A program made the translations under genes and the position numbers. DNA of 64,000 nucleotides from DAMCZI01 sp032095175 (GTDB taxonomy: Bacteria > Bacillota > Clostridia > Clostridiales > Caloramatoraceae), in assembly GCA_032095175.1 (NCBI GenBank), contig DAMCZI010000013.1:56114-120113 (forward strand), written 5' to 3'. Positions 1 to 7,621 of the stretch are shown piece after piece. Below the pieces are notes generated by a model. That model was not told where the DNA came from, ran no database searches, and worked only from the letters and a program-made list of their open reading frames with translations. The stretch's first letter is position 1. Each line of letters starts with the position of its first letter.

Positions 1-254
1 CACCTTGCTACATAAAAATAATAATAACATACCATTATTATTCCCACATATTTTCTTTTGTTGCAAAATTTTTTGACTCAAAAACAATCATAAAGAATCT
101 TTATTTAAGGTGCTCAATTAAAGTTCAGAGGTATTTTCATTAACAGAAATGTATTGGCAAATTAAAAATACATAGGGCAAAGGTTTGAAATTATATAGAA
201 GAAGGTTTACCCTGCAGCCTTCTTCAAGAACATACATAAGTAATTAGAGAAAAT

Positions 255-318
255 ATTCTATTAAACAAGTATGAAAAAAGATACTGTGATTTTTCATCAT
301 AAATCATAGTACCTTTTT
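255..318. repeat. 64-bp direct repeat, copy 1
   Basis: A 64-bp block starting ATTCTATTAAACAA recurs at 2085-2148 with most bases identical. Both copies hold a hairpin with arms GTACTATGAT and ATCATAGTAC (the left arm is degenerate here) followed on the minus strand by an A/T-rich tract. Copy 2 lies at the 3' end of the DUF1801 gene, so the block looks like a duplicated terminator segment. Confidence 0.75.
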
Positions 319-461
319 CCATTCACCAACTGCGAATATATTCTAATTAAATATCCTTGTTCCTTTAACTCCTTTGCATCTTTGCTTATCCATTCTTCTC
401 CTCTCAAATTATATCTAGTGTACATCTCTATACACTGATTGATTTTATTTATTTTATACAT
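297..461 (-). CDS. Small hypothetical ORF (54 aa)
   Basis: An uninterrupted minus-strand frame of 54 codons begins MYKINKINQC and ends GKRYYDL. It is polar and charged, with a likely helical middle (WISKDAKELKEQG). No good Shine-Dalgarno precedes the first ATG, and the last codons fall inside the 64-bp direct repeat, so the stop may have been supplied by the repeat. It is either a real small protein or the C-terminal scrap of a longer gene. I recognise no family. Confidence 0.3.
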   Translation of the reverse strand: MYKINKINQCIEMYTRYNLRGEEWISKDAKELKEQGYLIRIYSQLVNGKRYYDL

Positions 462-595
462 GGATTACATATAAACTACGTAGTCCATAATTTATTATTC
501 TGATTTATAACTTTTGATTCATGAAATAAGAATAGAATTAAACCGCTAAGGCGGTGGCAGCATAACACTCACTAGACAGATTAGCAGTAAAATCA

Positions 596-623
596 AAAGT
601 GGCATCTTTTGGAATACCACTTT
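596..623. other. Hairpin upstream of recombinase fossil
   Basis: Perfect 7-bp arms AAAGTGG (596-602) and CCACTTT (617-623). A second short hairpin, CCGC-TAAG-GCGG, lies at 543-554. Both precede the recombinase remnant at 686 and are probably leftovers of the leader region of the same mobile element. Confidence 0.4.
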
Positions 624-685
624 AATAATATTAACACTTCTATTAAAATTGAATTGCACGACAAAAATAAAAAGGAGTGTTAAAT

Positions 686-838
686 ATGTCAGAATTGAGC
701 AATAAAATGAAAATAGATCTTGAACCTAGGGGGTACAGTCCTACTACTGCTTAGTACTATATAGGAAATGTAAGTAGGTTTGCTAAACATTTTAACCAAT
801 CCCATGAATTTTCAGGAGATATTGAATATCTAAATGTC
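686..838 (+). pseudogene. Remnant of a tyrosine recombinase/integrase (N-terminal SAM-like domain)
   Basis: An ATG at 686 sits 6 bases after a strong AAAGGAGTG ribosome binding site. The frame reads a core-binding start: KMKIDLEPRGYSPTTA, then an in-frame TAG at 752-754, then YYIGNVSRFAKHFNQS. The pattern L-x-x-RGYSPxT-x-x-Y-x-x-x-V-x-x-FAxHF is typical of the N-terminal domain of phage/IS-type tyrosine recombinases, where the stop replaces what is usually a Lys/Arg-like position. After about 50 codons the similarity ends at the 3' end of the neighbouring diguanylate cyclase gene. The catalytic domain (R-H-R-Y) is absent, so this is a dead fragment marking past insertion. Confidence 0.7.
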
Positions 839-1985
839 ATACCTTGTTTTTATGAGTCTGTTTATTTTCATACATCAACATGTCGACCTGTTTTTGAAAT
901 TCCTCTGCTGTAATGTGGGAATTGTAATCATACACAGCATAACCCATACTAAATCCAAGCTTATAAGGTTGGAAACTTGATTTATTGTAATTTTCAATGT
1001 AACTATTAATCCTATAAACCATTGCTTTCAGATCACCCTTATTTGATACATCGAGAACAATGCAAAATTCATCACCGCCATATCGAGCAATAAAATCATT
1101 TGATCTAATACAACTTTTAAGTAGTTTTGCAGCAGTTTCCAATGCATTGTCTCCCATATCATGACCATAGGTGTCATTGATAGATTTAAAATTATTTAAA
1201 TCTATCAAAATAGCCGAAAAACTCTTATTCTCAGTGCATGTACTAATTTTTTTCTTCAAATATTCATCAAGTTTTTTGCGGTTATTTACCCCTGTTAGAT
1301 AATCGGTGTATATGTTGCGATTCTGAATGCCCAAAAAAACTACCAAAAATGAAATCACAACACTGTTCAGTATCAATGATGTTCCATAAAATTTGATTTG
1401 TAAAATGATACATACAAGGGGAGGAATTGCGAAAAATATAAGTGAAAATAAATATCTCTTTTCCAACTTTTTATAGTTTTTTACAGTTATAAAAAAGGCT
1501 ACAACCATCAATACCACTGTGATACAAACAGGGAGTAAAAAGAGTGGCCCTCTATGGTAAATATTATTCGCATCAATATAGTAATACCATCCTAAAAACT
1601 GTGACAATATTAGTATAACTGCATTTATAGCATTAATAGCGCATAATGGATAAAACATCTGTCTGGTTTTCTTCTCTTCACGAAACACTTGAAAATGAAC
1701 ATATGCTAACCATAATGATGATAAACTAGGGCTCAACAGGAAAATCATAAAATTTCCGAAACAATTTATAATAGGATAAATTGTATTCGGCTTACCATCG
1801 AATCTGCTTAATATATCTACAACTAACATCGAAATAGTACTGCATAACATCATCATATAAAGCTTGTCCTGCAAAAATTCTTTTTCAGTAAGCTTTAATG
1901 CATGGAAGCCGATAACAGATAGTATCACTATAGAATATACATTTATAATTATGTTACTTGTTAAACTCATGTATTGCCACCCCAT
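837..1985 (-). CDS. Membrane diguanylate cyclase (GGDEF)
   Basis: Predicted to make cyclic di-GMP from two GTP at the membrane. Residues 1-220 hold six to eight hydrophobic helices resembling a 7TM sensory module. The GGDEF domain spans about 225-380, with an intact active-site GGDEF at residues 303-307 preceded by RYGG. An RxxD product-inhibition site (RSND, 294-297) lies exactly five residues upstream, so feedback inhibition is likely retained. There is no EAL domain. AAGGAAAGG lies about 11 bases before the first ATG; the Met at residue 6 is an alternative start. It appears monocistronic, between the DUF1801 gene and the recombinase fossil. The sensed signal cannot be told from sequence. 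Confidence 0.9.
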   Translation of the reverse strand: MGWQYMSLTSNIIINVYSIVILSVIGFHALKLTEKEFLQDKLYMMMLCSTISMLVVDILSRFDGKPNTIYPIINCFGNFMIFLLSPSLSSLWLAYVHFQVFREEKKTRQMFYPLCAINAINAVILILSQFLGWYYYIDANNIYHRGPLFLLPVCITVVLMVVAFFITVKNYKKLEKRYLFSLIFFAIPPLVCIILQIKFYGTSLILNSVVISFLVVFLGIQNRNIYTDYLTGVNNRKKLDEYLKKKISTCTENKSFSAILIDLNNFKSINDTYGHDMGDNALETAAKLLKSCIRSNDFIARYGGDEFCIVLDVSNKGDLKAMVYRINSYIENYNKSSFQPYKLGFSMGYAVYDYNSHITAEEFQKQVDMLMYENKQTHKNKV

Positions 1986-2084
1986 ATTTTCTTATACCTT
2001 TCCTTCCCAATCTCGAACTGGAATCCTATTCATAACTTAACATATCAAATTCAATCTGTAAATAATTAGTACTACAAGATTAAT

Positions 2085-2148
2085 ATTCTATTAAACAAAT
2101 ATAAAAAAATGTACTATGATTTTTCATCATAAATCATAGTACATTTTT
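2085..2148 (-). terminator. Terminator-like hairpin; 64-bp direct repeat, copy 2
   Basis: Arms GTACTATGAT (2111-2120) and ATCATAGTAC (2133-2142) flanked by A/T runs form a strong hairpin at the 3' end of the DUF1801 gene. The whole 64-bp block is repeated at 255-318. Confidence 0.6.
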
Positions 2149-2523
2149 CGATTTGCTTTTTGCTTGCTTTATGTTCTCATCAACTCTAAATTCAACTATC
2201 TTTTTTATCAGTTCATAAGGTATTGGCTTACTATACGGAAATTGCACAGACCCCTTTGCTCCCTTATACTCCGATAACTCATTCTTGAAAGCCTCAATTG
2301 CGCTAGGGGTTGGATAAAATCCTATATGATTTTTATGAGCTGCAAAATGAACTAAATTTCCATGCAATGCGAATGTTGGCATCTGATAACTTATCTTTTC
2401 TTCTGCATCTGGTGCTGACTCCCTTATAACATTTCTTAATGTCTTTAGTATTTCCTGAACTTCCAAAGGAAATTGTAAAATGTATTCATCAATTGATTTA
2501 AAGGTAATCTTCTTTCCTTCCAT
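2134..2523 (-). CDS. DUF1801 / YdhG-like protein (frataxin-like fold)
   Basis: A 129-residue cytosolic protein matching the DUF1801 family by its opening FKSIDEYILQFP...VQEILKTLRNVI and the later motifs KISYQMPTF and HIGFYPTPSAIEAF. Family members share a fold with B. subtilis YdhG/Fra, described as an iron-donor chaperone, but many paralogues have no established role. The last codons lie inside the terminator hairpin, so the 3' end (SKSKNVL) may be recent. It stands alone, with 170 bases to the upstream C39-like gene. The family call is firm, the function is not. Confidence 0.8.
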   Translation of the reverse strand: MEGKKITFKSIDEYILQFPLEVQEILKTLRNVIRESAPDAEEKISYQMPTFALHGNLVHFAAHKNHIGFYPTPSAIEAFKNELSEYKGAKGSVQFPYSKPIPYELIKKIVEFRVDENIKQAKSKSKNVL

Positions 2524-2693
2524 AACTTCTCCTTACAAAATAAATTATTTTCTTTAAAAAATATTCATCAATTCTTTACCAGCTCCATAACTTGCACTAA
2601 TAATAATTACCCTATAAAAAAGCCTCCTCCTCTTTACCTAACTTTTTTAGTAAATTTATCATTTATAAAAATACTAAATATAAATAAACTTTA

Positions 2694-3641
2694 TTATTCT
2701 TTTTCGTATGAATATGACCAAAGGTTTCTAATTTGTCCTTTAATTTTTTCGTAACTCCATTTTTCACTGCTTCTTATAATGCTATTTGGATCATATATTG
2801 AGAATTTGCCATCTTCATAACCATAAATCAAAATAAAATGCCCTGTTGTCGTAAAATCTCCTGGTCCTACACTGCAAATAACTGGATGTCCATTTTCTAT
2901 TTCTTTCATAATGGTATCTTCCCAAAGTGGAAGTTCCTTTACCTCAAGACCATATTTTTTTGCTCCTTTAGAAAATAGCCCCCAGTCTGTTCCATTACCA
3001 GGAACACGATATCCATTTGATTCACTGAATTTCGCAACTTCTCTTGGATTTGCTGAAGTGTCACCTGTAAGTCCAACAACCACCATAGATAAACAAGTAG
3101 GTCCACAACCAGACAACCCCATAATTTCTTCACCATATTTAGCATATCCCCATCTATTATCCCACTGTATAAATAATGGTATTTCTGAATTAGTTTCCTT
3201 GCTTGTAAGTTTAATATCTTCTACATTGTCAGTGTTATCTTTTTTAGTTGGATAATTTAAAACAAAATCAACAGTTTCCTGATTTCTTATAAGCAATTGT
3301 AACAGATCCTCGGGATAATCACCAATATTGTTAATAATAGTGTTTATTTTTTTATTACTTTTTGCCAAACTCTTTAGTTGGCCTATAGTAGTATTATCGG
3401 TTGCCTGTATATTATTTTTATCCGTCACTTGTCCATTTTTTAAGGTTTCTATTTTTATACTGCTTTCAGAAGCTTTTGACTCAGAATTACTAAGACTTAA
3501 GAGATTCCATATTGAGCTTGCTAAAAATATAACCATTGAAATTACAAAGCACATCAATATAAATATCATAATACGCTTTATTCTTTTATGTTTTTTTGCT
3601 CGGTGTTTTTTTCCATTATACTTATAAAAATTGTTATTCAT
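2694..3641 (-). CDS. Membrane-anchored C39-like cysteine peptidase
   Basis: A 315-residue protein with a very basic N-terminus (KKHRAKKHKRIKR), one membrane helix at about 24-45, a Ser/Thr/Asn-rich linker to about 150, and an outward-facing papain-like domain of the Peptidase_C39_2 type. The probable nucleophile is the Cys of SGCGPT. The His is in GHFILIYGY and the Asp/Asn in YDPNS. There is no ABC transporter fusion, so it is not a classical bacteriocin-processing exporter. GAAAGGAAAT precedes the ATG. It lies 130 bases downstream of the VanS-like kinase gene and could belong to that system's regulon. Substrate unknown; cell-wall peptide or secreted peptide processing is possible. Confidence 0.8.
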   Translation of the reverse strand: MNNNFYKYNGKKHRAKKHKRIKRIMIFILMCFVISMVIFLASSIWNLLSLSNSESKASESSIKIETLKNGQVTDKNNIQATDNTTIGQLKSLAKSNKKINTIINNIGDYPEDLLQLLIRNQETVDFVLNYPTKKDNTDNVEDIKLTSKETNSEIPLFIQWDNRWGYAKYGEEIMGLSGCGPTCLSMVVVGLTGDTSANPREVAKFSESNGYRVPGNGTDWGLFSKGAKKYGLEVKELPLWEDTIMKEIENGHPVICSVGPGDFTTTGHFILIYGYEDGKFSIYDPNSIIRSSEKWSYEKIKGQIRNLWSYSYEKE

Positions 3642-3771
3642 CTTTGCTATTTCCTTTCTTCAAATATTTATTACTTGTTTCAGTTATTATAATAGCAAAA
3701 GATAGAATAATTCATATTTGTTTTACTTAAATAAAAACATATTAATTTCTAATAAAATTCTTACGATTTTC

Positions 3772-4866
3772 TTACATAGTAGGAATTGTCACTTCAAAAG
3801 TAATAATTTCATCTTTGCTTAATGCAGATATTGTACCTTTGTGTAATTCTATAATTTGTTTGGCAATCGCAAGTCCAAGCCCTGAACCACCTGTTTTTGT
3901 TGTACGTCCAGTATCTAAACGATAAAACTGCTCAAAAATTCGGTTTAATTTTTCTTCTGGGATGGTATTCCCTGCATTTTTAAATATTAATATTATGCTG
4001 TCACTTGATTGTGAAATATTTACTTCTATTATGCTGTTCTCAAAACTATAATTAACAGCATTTCGTAGAAGATTATCAAAAACACGCTGCATCTTATTTA
4101 CATCACACTTTATCATAATGTTTGGCGATGAATTTAAAACACACTGCAATCCCTTTTCAGATAGTATTGGCTTAAACTCAAAAATAATCTGCTCCAACAT
4201 TCTTGTAAGATTAATTTGACTGAATTCTAGTGTTAAGTTTGATAGATTAAATCGCGTAATCTCAAAAAACTCATTAATTAAATCTTCAAGTCTTTCTGCT
4301 TTATTAAGAGAAATGGAAATATATTTATCACGAAGCTCTTCTGATATCTGCTTTTCATCTCGCAATAATGTAAGGTATCCTATTACTGAAGTAAGTGGAG
4401 TCTTTAAATCGTGTGCAAGATATACTACAAGGTCATTTTTGCGCTGCTCTGCTTCTTTTGCAACATTTATATTCTCTATGAAACTATACCTAATCTGATT
4501 CATTTGTGTTTCAACTTCATATAAATCAGAAGGAAGCTCAATTATCTTATCTTTGTTATTATAAATAGACTTGGTAGCCTGAATTATATCTTCAAGATAA
4601 TCAAGTGTTTTACTCCAATAGCGTATAAAAATAACAACAAATCCCACAATCCATATAAATATTAAAACTATCTTCCGATTGTCAGAGATAAAGTGTAATA
4701 ATGGGTACCACGGCTCATTTCCATACCATATAACACTACTACAAATAAGGACTCCCAAAAAAAACAAGCCAAATAAAACAACTGAAAAAATAATAAGAGC
4801 AGTTATAAGTCTAGTTAGTATACGAAGTGTAAACTTACTTCTTATATTATTATTCTCTTTACTCAA
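3772..4866 (-). CDS. Sensor histidine kinase, VanS-type
   Basis: Partner kinase of the response regulator upstream. I chose a TTG start at 4866-4864 because it overlaps the regulator's stop codon (TTGAGTAA) and follows GGGGGTTGG; this gives 364 residues starting MSKENNNIRSKF. Two membrane helices (about 15-45 and 65-85) flank a short external loop. A HAMP-like segment and a DHp domain with the phospho-acceptor His in AHDLKTPLTS (near residue 152) follow. The ATPase domain has an N box (LLRNAVNYS) and a G box (GGSGLGLAIA). The HDLKTPLTSVIGYL signature is that of VanS-like kinases, but no vancomycin-resistance ligases or dipeptidases lie nearby, so glycopeptide sensing is not implied. Confidence 0.88.
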   Translation of the reverse strand: MSKENNNIRSKFTLRILTRLITALIIFSVVLFGLFFLGVLICSSVIWYGNEPWYPLLHFISDNRKIVLIFIWIVGFVVIFIRYWSKTLDYLEDIIQATKSIYNNKDKIIELPSDLYEVETQMNQIRYSFIENINVAKEAEQRKNDLVVYLAHDLKTPLTSVIGYLTLLRDEKQISEELRDKYISISLNKAERLEDLINEFFEITRFNLSNLTLEFSQINLTRMLEQIIFEFKPILSEKGLQCVLNSSPNIMIKCDVNKMQRVFDNLLRNAVNYSFENSIIEVNISQSSDSIILIFKNAGNTIPEEKLNRIFEQFYRLDTGRTTKTGGSGLGLAIAKQIIELHKGTISALSKDEIITFEVTIPTM

Positions 4867-5560
4867 TTTGATAGCCAACCCCCCATACAGTTTTAATAAA
4901 CTTAGGATTTTTTGCAGGTTCATTCATTTTTTCACGCAAACGTGCAATGTGTGCCATAACCGTATTATTGTTATCAAGATACTTTTCACCCCATATAGCT
5001 TCAAACAATTCTTCCGAAGAAACTACTTTTCCTTTATGATCACATAAATACCACAGTATAGAAAACTCTATGGGGGTTAGCATTAAAGACTCCCCAAACA
5101 ATGTGCATTTATGAGTGTTCTTATTTATTATTAAACCTCTTATATCATATTCATTTTCAATAAAATCATCATTTGTATTTCCTTGATTATATCTCATGTA
5201 TCGTCTTAATTGTGTTTTTACTCGTGCAATAAGCTCTAATGGGTTAAAGGGTTTTGTTATGTAATCATCTGCTCCTATTGTCAAGCCCATTATCTTATCT
5301 ATATCTTCAACCCTTGCAGTAAGCATAATGATAGGATAAAAATACTTTTCTCTAATTTTTTTGCAAAGTTGAAATCCATCTATATCAGGCATCATAACAT
5401 CCAAAACGGCCATATCTAGTTTTGTTGTGTTAATACATTCCAATGCATCATTGCCACTATAAAATTTATATGTTGTAAATCCCTCATTTTTTAAATATAG
5501 CTCTACCAAATCAGCTATCTCTTTTTCATCATCAACAATTAAAATACTTTCATTTATCAT
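4859..5560 (-). CDS. Response regulator, OmpR/VanR family
   Basis: A 233-residue DNA-binding response regulator. The receiver domain (about 4-118) has the acidic pair DD at 10-11, the phospho-acceptor Asp54 in VLDVMMPD, and the conserved Lys in YITKPFNP. A winged-helix output domain follows from about 135 to 233 (LTPIEFSILWYLCDHKGKVVSS and VWGVGYQIE). The start codon ATG at 5560 has no Shine-Dalgarno directly in front; it overlaps the stop of an 11-codon leader peptide (TAATG), implying coupled translation. It overlaps the kinase gene by 8 bases. Likely targets are the neighbouring C39-like gene or the ABC exporter, by proximity only. Confidence 0.9.
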   Translation of the reverse strand: MINESILIVDDEKEIADLVELYLKNEGFTTYKFYSGNDALECINTTKLDMAVLDVMMPDIDGFQLCKKIREKYFYPIIMLTARVEDIDKIMGLTIGADDYITKPFNPLELIARVKTQLRRYMRYNQGNTNDDFIENEYDIRGLIINKNTHKCTLFGESLMLTPIEFSILWYLCDHKGKVVSSEELFEAIWGEKYLDNNNTVMAHIARLREKMNEPAKNPKFIKTVWGVGYQIE

Positions 5561-5595
5561 TAGATTGTGTTACGTAAAGCCTGTAAATGTTTCAT
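5560..5595 (-). CDS. Leader peptide (11 aa) upstream of the response regulator
   Basis: The minus strand reads GGGAGGAG, then 12 bases later ATG and the frame MKHLQALRNTI followed by TAA. That TAA overlaps the response-regulator ATG as TAATG. The strong ribosome site belongs to this mini-ORF, not to the regulator. The start codon lies in the loop of a hairpin whose descending arm covers leader codons 6-9. The arrangement fits translational coupling or attenuation. No codon bias toward one amino acid points to an effector. Confidence 0.5.
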   Translation of the reverse strand: MKHLQALRNTI

Positions 5596-5608
5596 GCTTT
5601 AACGTAAC
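5569..5608 (-). promoter_or_regulatory. Hairpin over the leader-peptide start
   Basis: Arms GTTACGTAAAGC (5569-5580) and GCTTTAACGTAAC (5596-5608) pair over 12 bp with a single bulged base. The loop contains the leader ATG. In RNA the ascending arm begins immediately after GGAGGA, so folding should hinder ribosome access, and ribosomes on the leader should melt the stem. It could alternatively be a DNA operator. Confidence 0.5.
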
Positions 5609-5636
5609 TCCTCCCTTCTATATTTATAAATTTCCA

Positions 5637-5870
5637 TTATTTCTTGATTTTTATATAATGCTCTGCTCTTAATACTATTATAATATATTTTACTGCATAA
5701 CTAGGATTTACAAAAGGCAAATCATATTTTTCTATTAATATATATCCATACAGAAGCTCATTGTCTCTTTGAAGTTCCTATATCGTAGATATGTTAAAAT
5801 AGTCTGGATTTTTTAATTTATTTCCTTGAGTACTAACTAAATTAAAGGGCAGTGATTTCTCACCGTCATT
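5637..5870 (-). pseudogene. Possible decayed ORF between ABC exporter and response regulator
   Basis: In one minus-strand frame, 77 sense codons are open except for a single TAG at 5778-5780. The first half reads NDGEKSLPFNLVSTQGNKLK and the second ELQRDNELLYGYILIEKYDL and onward. The composition looks protein-like rather than random AT-rich DNA, and there is no start codon or ribosome site. It may be the C-terminal remnant of a lost gene of the ABC operon. I recognise no family. Confidence 0.25.
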
Positions 5871-5887
5871 TTATGCTTTACACCCAT

Positions 5888-7621
5888 CTACCTATACTGA
5901 TTTTCAATAAGATTATAATATAGTCCTTTATTAGAAATCAGTTCTTCATGGTTTCCACATTCCATCACTTTACCTTCATCAATTAAATAGATCTTTCCTA
6001 CATTTCTAATGGTAGATAAACGATGTGCAATTATTAAAACAGTTTTTTCCTTCATTATTTCTTCTACTGCCTGCGTTATCTTTTCTTCTGATTCAGAGTC
6101 TAAAGCTGATGTTGCTTCATCTAGAATTAAAATTGAAGAACCTTTATTTATTGCTCTTGCAATGGCTATGCGCTGTTTTTGACCCCCTGATAGGTTTGCT
6201 CCTCCTTCTCCTATTAATGTATCATACCCAGCTGCTTGCTCCACAATAAAATCATGAGCATTAGCTGCCTTAGCTGCATTAACTATTTCCTCATCTGTTG
6301 AATCTGATCGCCCATATCTTATATTATCCATAATGCTGCCATCAAATAAATATGGATTTTGAGGAACATAGGCTATTTTATTTCTTAATTCACTTAAGGA
6401 ATAATTGGACATCGACCTTCCTTCGATAAATATATCCCCATTAGATGCTTCATAAAAGCCTAATAATAGTTTCGCTATAGTGCTTTTTCCACATCCACTT
6501 TTACCTACCAATGCAATGGATTCACCTTTTTTTACTGAGATAGATATATTATCTAAAACTTTTTTCTCATCATAGCTAAATGCAATATCTCTAAGCTCTA
6601 TCATGGAGTCTCCTACTTTTTTATTAGTGAATTCTTCATATTTATGGAATTCTACTTTCTCATCTAAAAGCTTTGATACACGATCAATTCCTGCCATGGA
6701 AACTTGTAGTTTCCCAAAAATATCACCTAAATTTGATAGAACGCCTATATTATTTTGAAGGTTATATATTGATATAAGAGTTCCTATGTCTGTTAATTTA
6801 TGCAGTATCATATAAATTCCTATAATAATTAAACCTATTGCTTTAGAAGAATAAAAAAAGAGACTTACTGCATTAATTAAAGCATTTAAGTTATCCTTTG
6901 ACTTTTCATTATCTGTTAATCTATCACTTTCTTTTTTATATTTATCTACTATTATGTCTTCTATTTGAAATATCTTTGTAGTTTCAAACCCTGAGATTAT
7001 ATCTATAAACTTCTGATTTACCTTACTTCTTTCTATTTGAACTTCATTGCTTATCCTTCTTATTTTTTTAGAAATTTTTGCACTTGTAAATACAGATAAT
7101 ATTTCAAATACGGCTGCATATAGTGCAAGTTTCCAGTTATAAATAAACATAAGTATTATAGAACCGACTCCCAAAAACATAATGAAAACCATTCGATTAA
7201 TTTGAACATCATATATATCCTCTATTATTTTAATATCATTTGTTAGCATAGACATAATGTTACCAGTATGCTCCTTTTCAAAATAGAATATTGGAAGCTC
7301 TGTCATATGATTAAAAGCTTTTAATCTAATTTTCTTCATAGTTTTTTTTGAAGCTTTGTTATACATATATACAAAAACTGGTTTTAATAAAAGTGTTGTC
7401 AAAATTGATGCTGCTGCTATTATTACAGCCCTCATAAATAAGTCCTTATTACCTTTGGCAGCTGCATTGAATAAATCCTTCATAAGTACAGCTAAAACTA
7501 TATTGGAGCAAAAGGCCTGAATAGCATTATTCCCTATAATACCTATGGCATATGTCCAAATCCTCTTTTCCATAAAATCCATGGGGCCATATACATTTCT
7601 CTTTCTTCTTTTAAACATCAT
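5888..7621 (-). CDS. ABC exporter, second half-transporter (permease-ATPase)
   Basis: A 577-residue half-transporter: an exporter-type six-helix membrane domain (about 15-310) followed by an ABC ATPase. Walker A GKSGCGKST, Q-loop YVPQNPYLF, signature LSGGQKQR, Walker B ILILDEATSALD and switch AHRLST are all intact. I set the start at the ATG pair at 7621-7616, inside the upstream partner's stop region and 10 bases after GAGGGGGC; an upstream in-frame start would lie inside the partner gene. The 11-base overlap with the other half-transporter argues for a coupled heterodimer of the LmrCD/BmrCD type, exporting drugs, lipids or peptides. Substrate unknown. It is followed by a possible decayed ORF and the two-component system. 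Confidence 0.88.
   Translation of the reverse strand: MMFKRRKRNVYGPMDFMEKRIWTYAIGIIGNNAIQAFCSNIVLAVLMKDLFNAAAKGNKDLFMRAVIIAAASILTTLLLKPVFVYMYNKASKKTMKKIRLKAFNHMTELPIFYFEKEHTGNIMSMLTNDIKIIEDIYDVQINRMVFIMFLGVGSIILMFIYNWKLALYAAVFEILSVFTSAKISKKIRRISNEVQIERSKVNQKFIDIISGFETTKIFQIEDIIVDKYKKESDRLTDNEKSKDNLNALINAVSLFFYSSKAIGLIIIGIYMILHKLTDIGTLISIYNLQNNIGVLSNLGDIFGKLQVSMAGIDRVSKLLDEKVEFHKYEEFTNKKVGDSMIELRDIAFSYDEKKVLDNISISVKKGESIALVGKSGCGKSTIAKLLLGFYEASNGDIFIEGRSMSNYSLSELRNKIAYVPQNPYLFDGSIMDNIRYGRSDSTDEEIVNAAKAANAHDFIVEQAAGYDTLIGEGGANLSGGQKQRIAIARAINKGSSILILDEATSALDSESEEKITQAVEEIMKEKTVLIIAHRLSTIRNVGKIYLIDEGKVMECGNHEELISNKGLYYNLIENQYR

Noticed and set aside
2939..3145. Second minus-strand ORF within the C39-like gene
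   Set aside because: Out-of-frame shadow of the C39 domain with no ribosome site.
3772..4866. Vancomycin resistance locus
   Set aside because: VanS/VanR-like regulators are present but no D-Ala ligase, dehydrogenase or dipeptidase genes are near.
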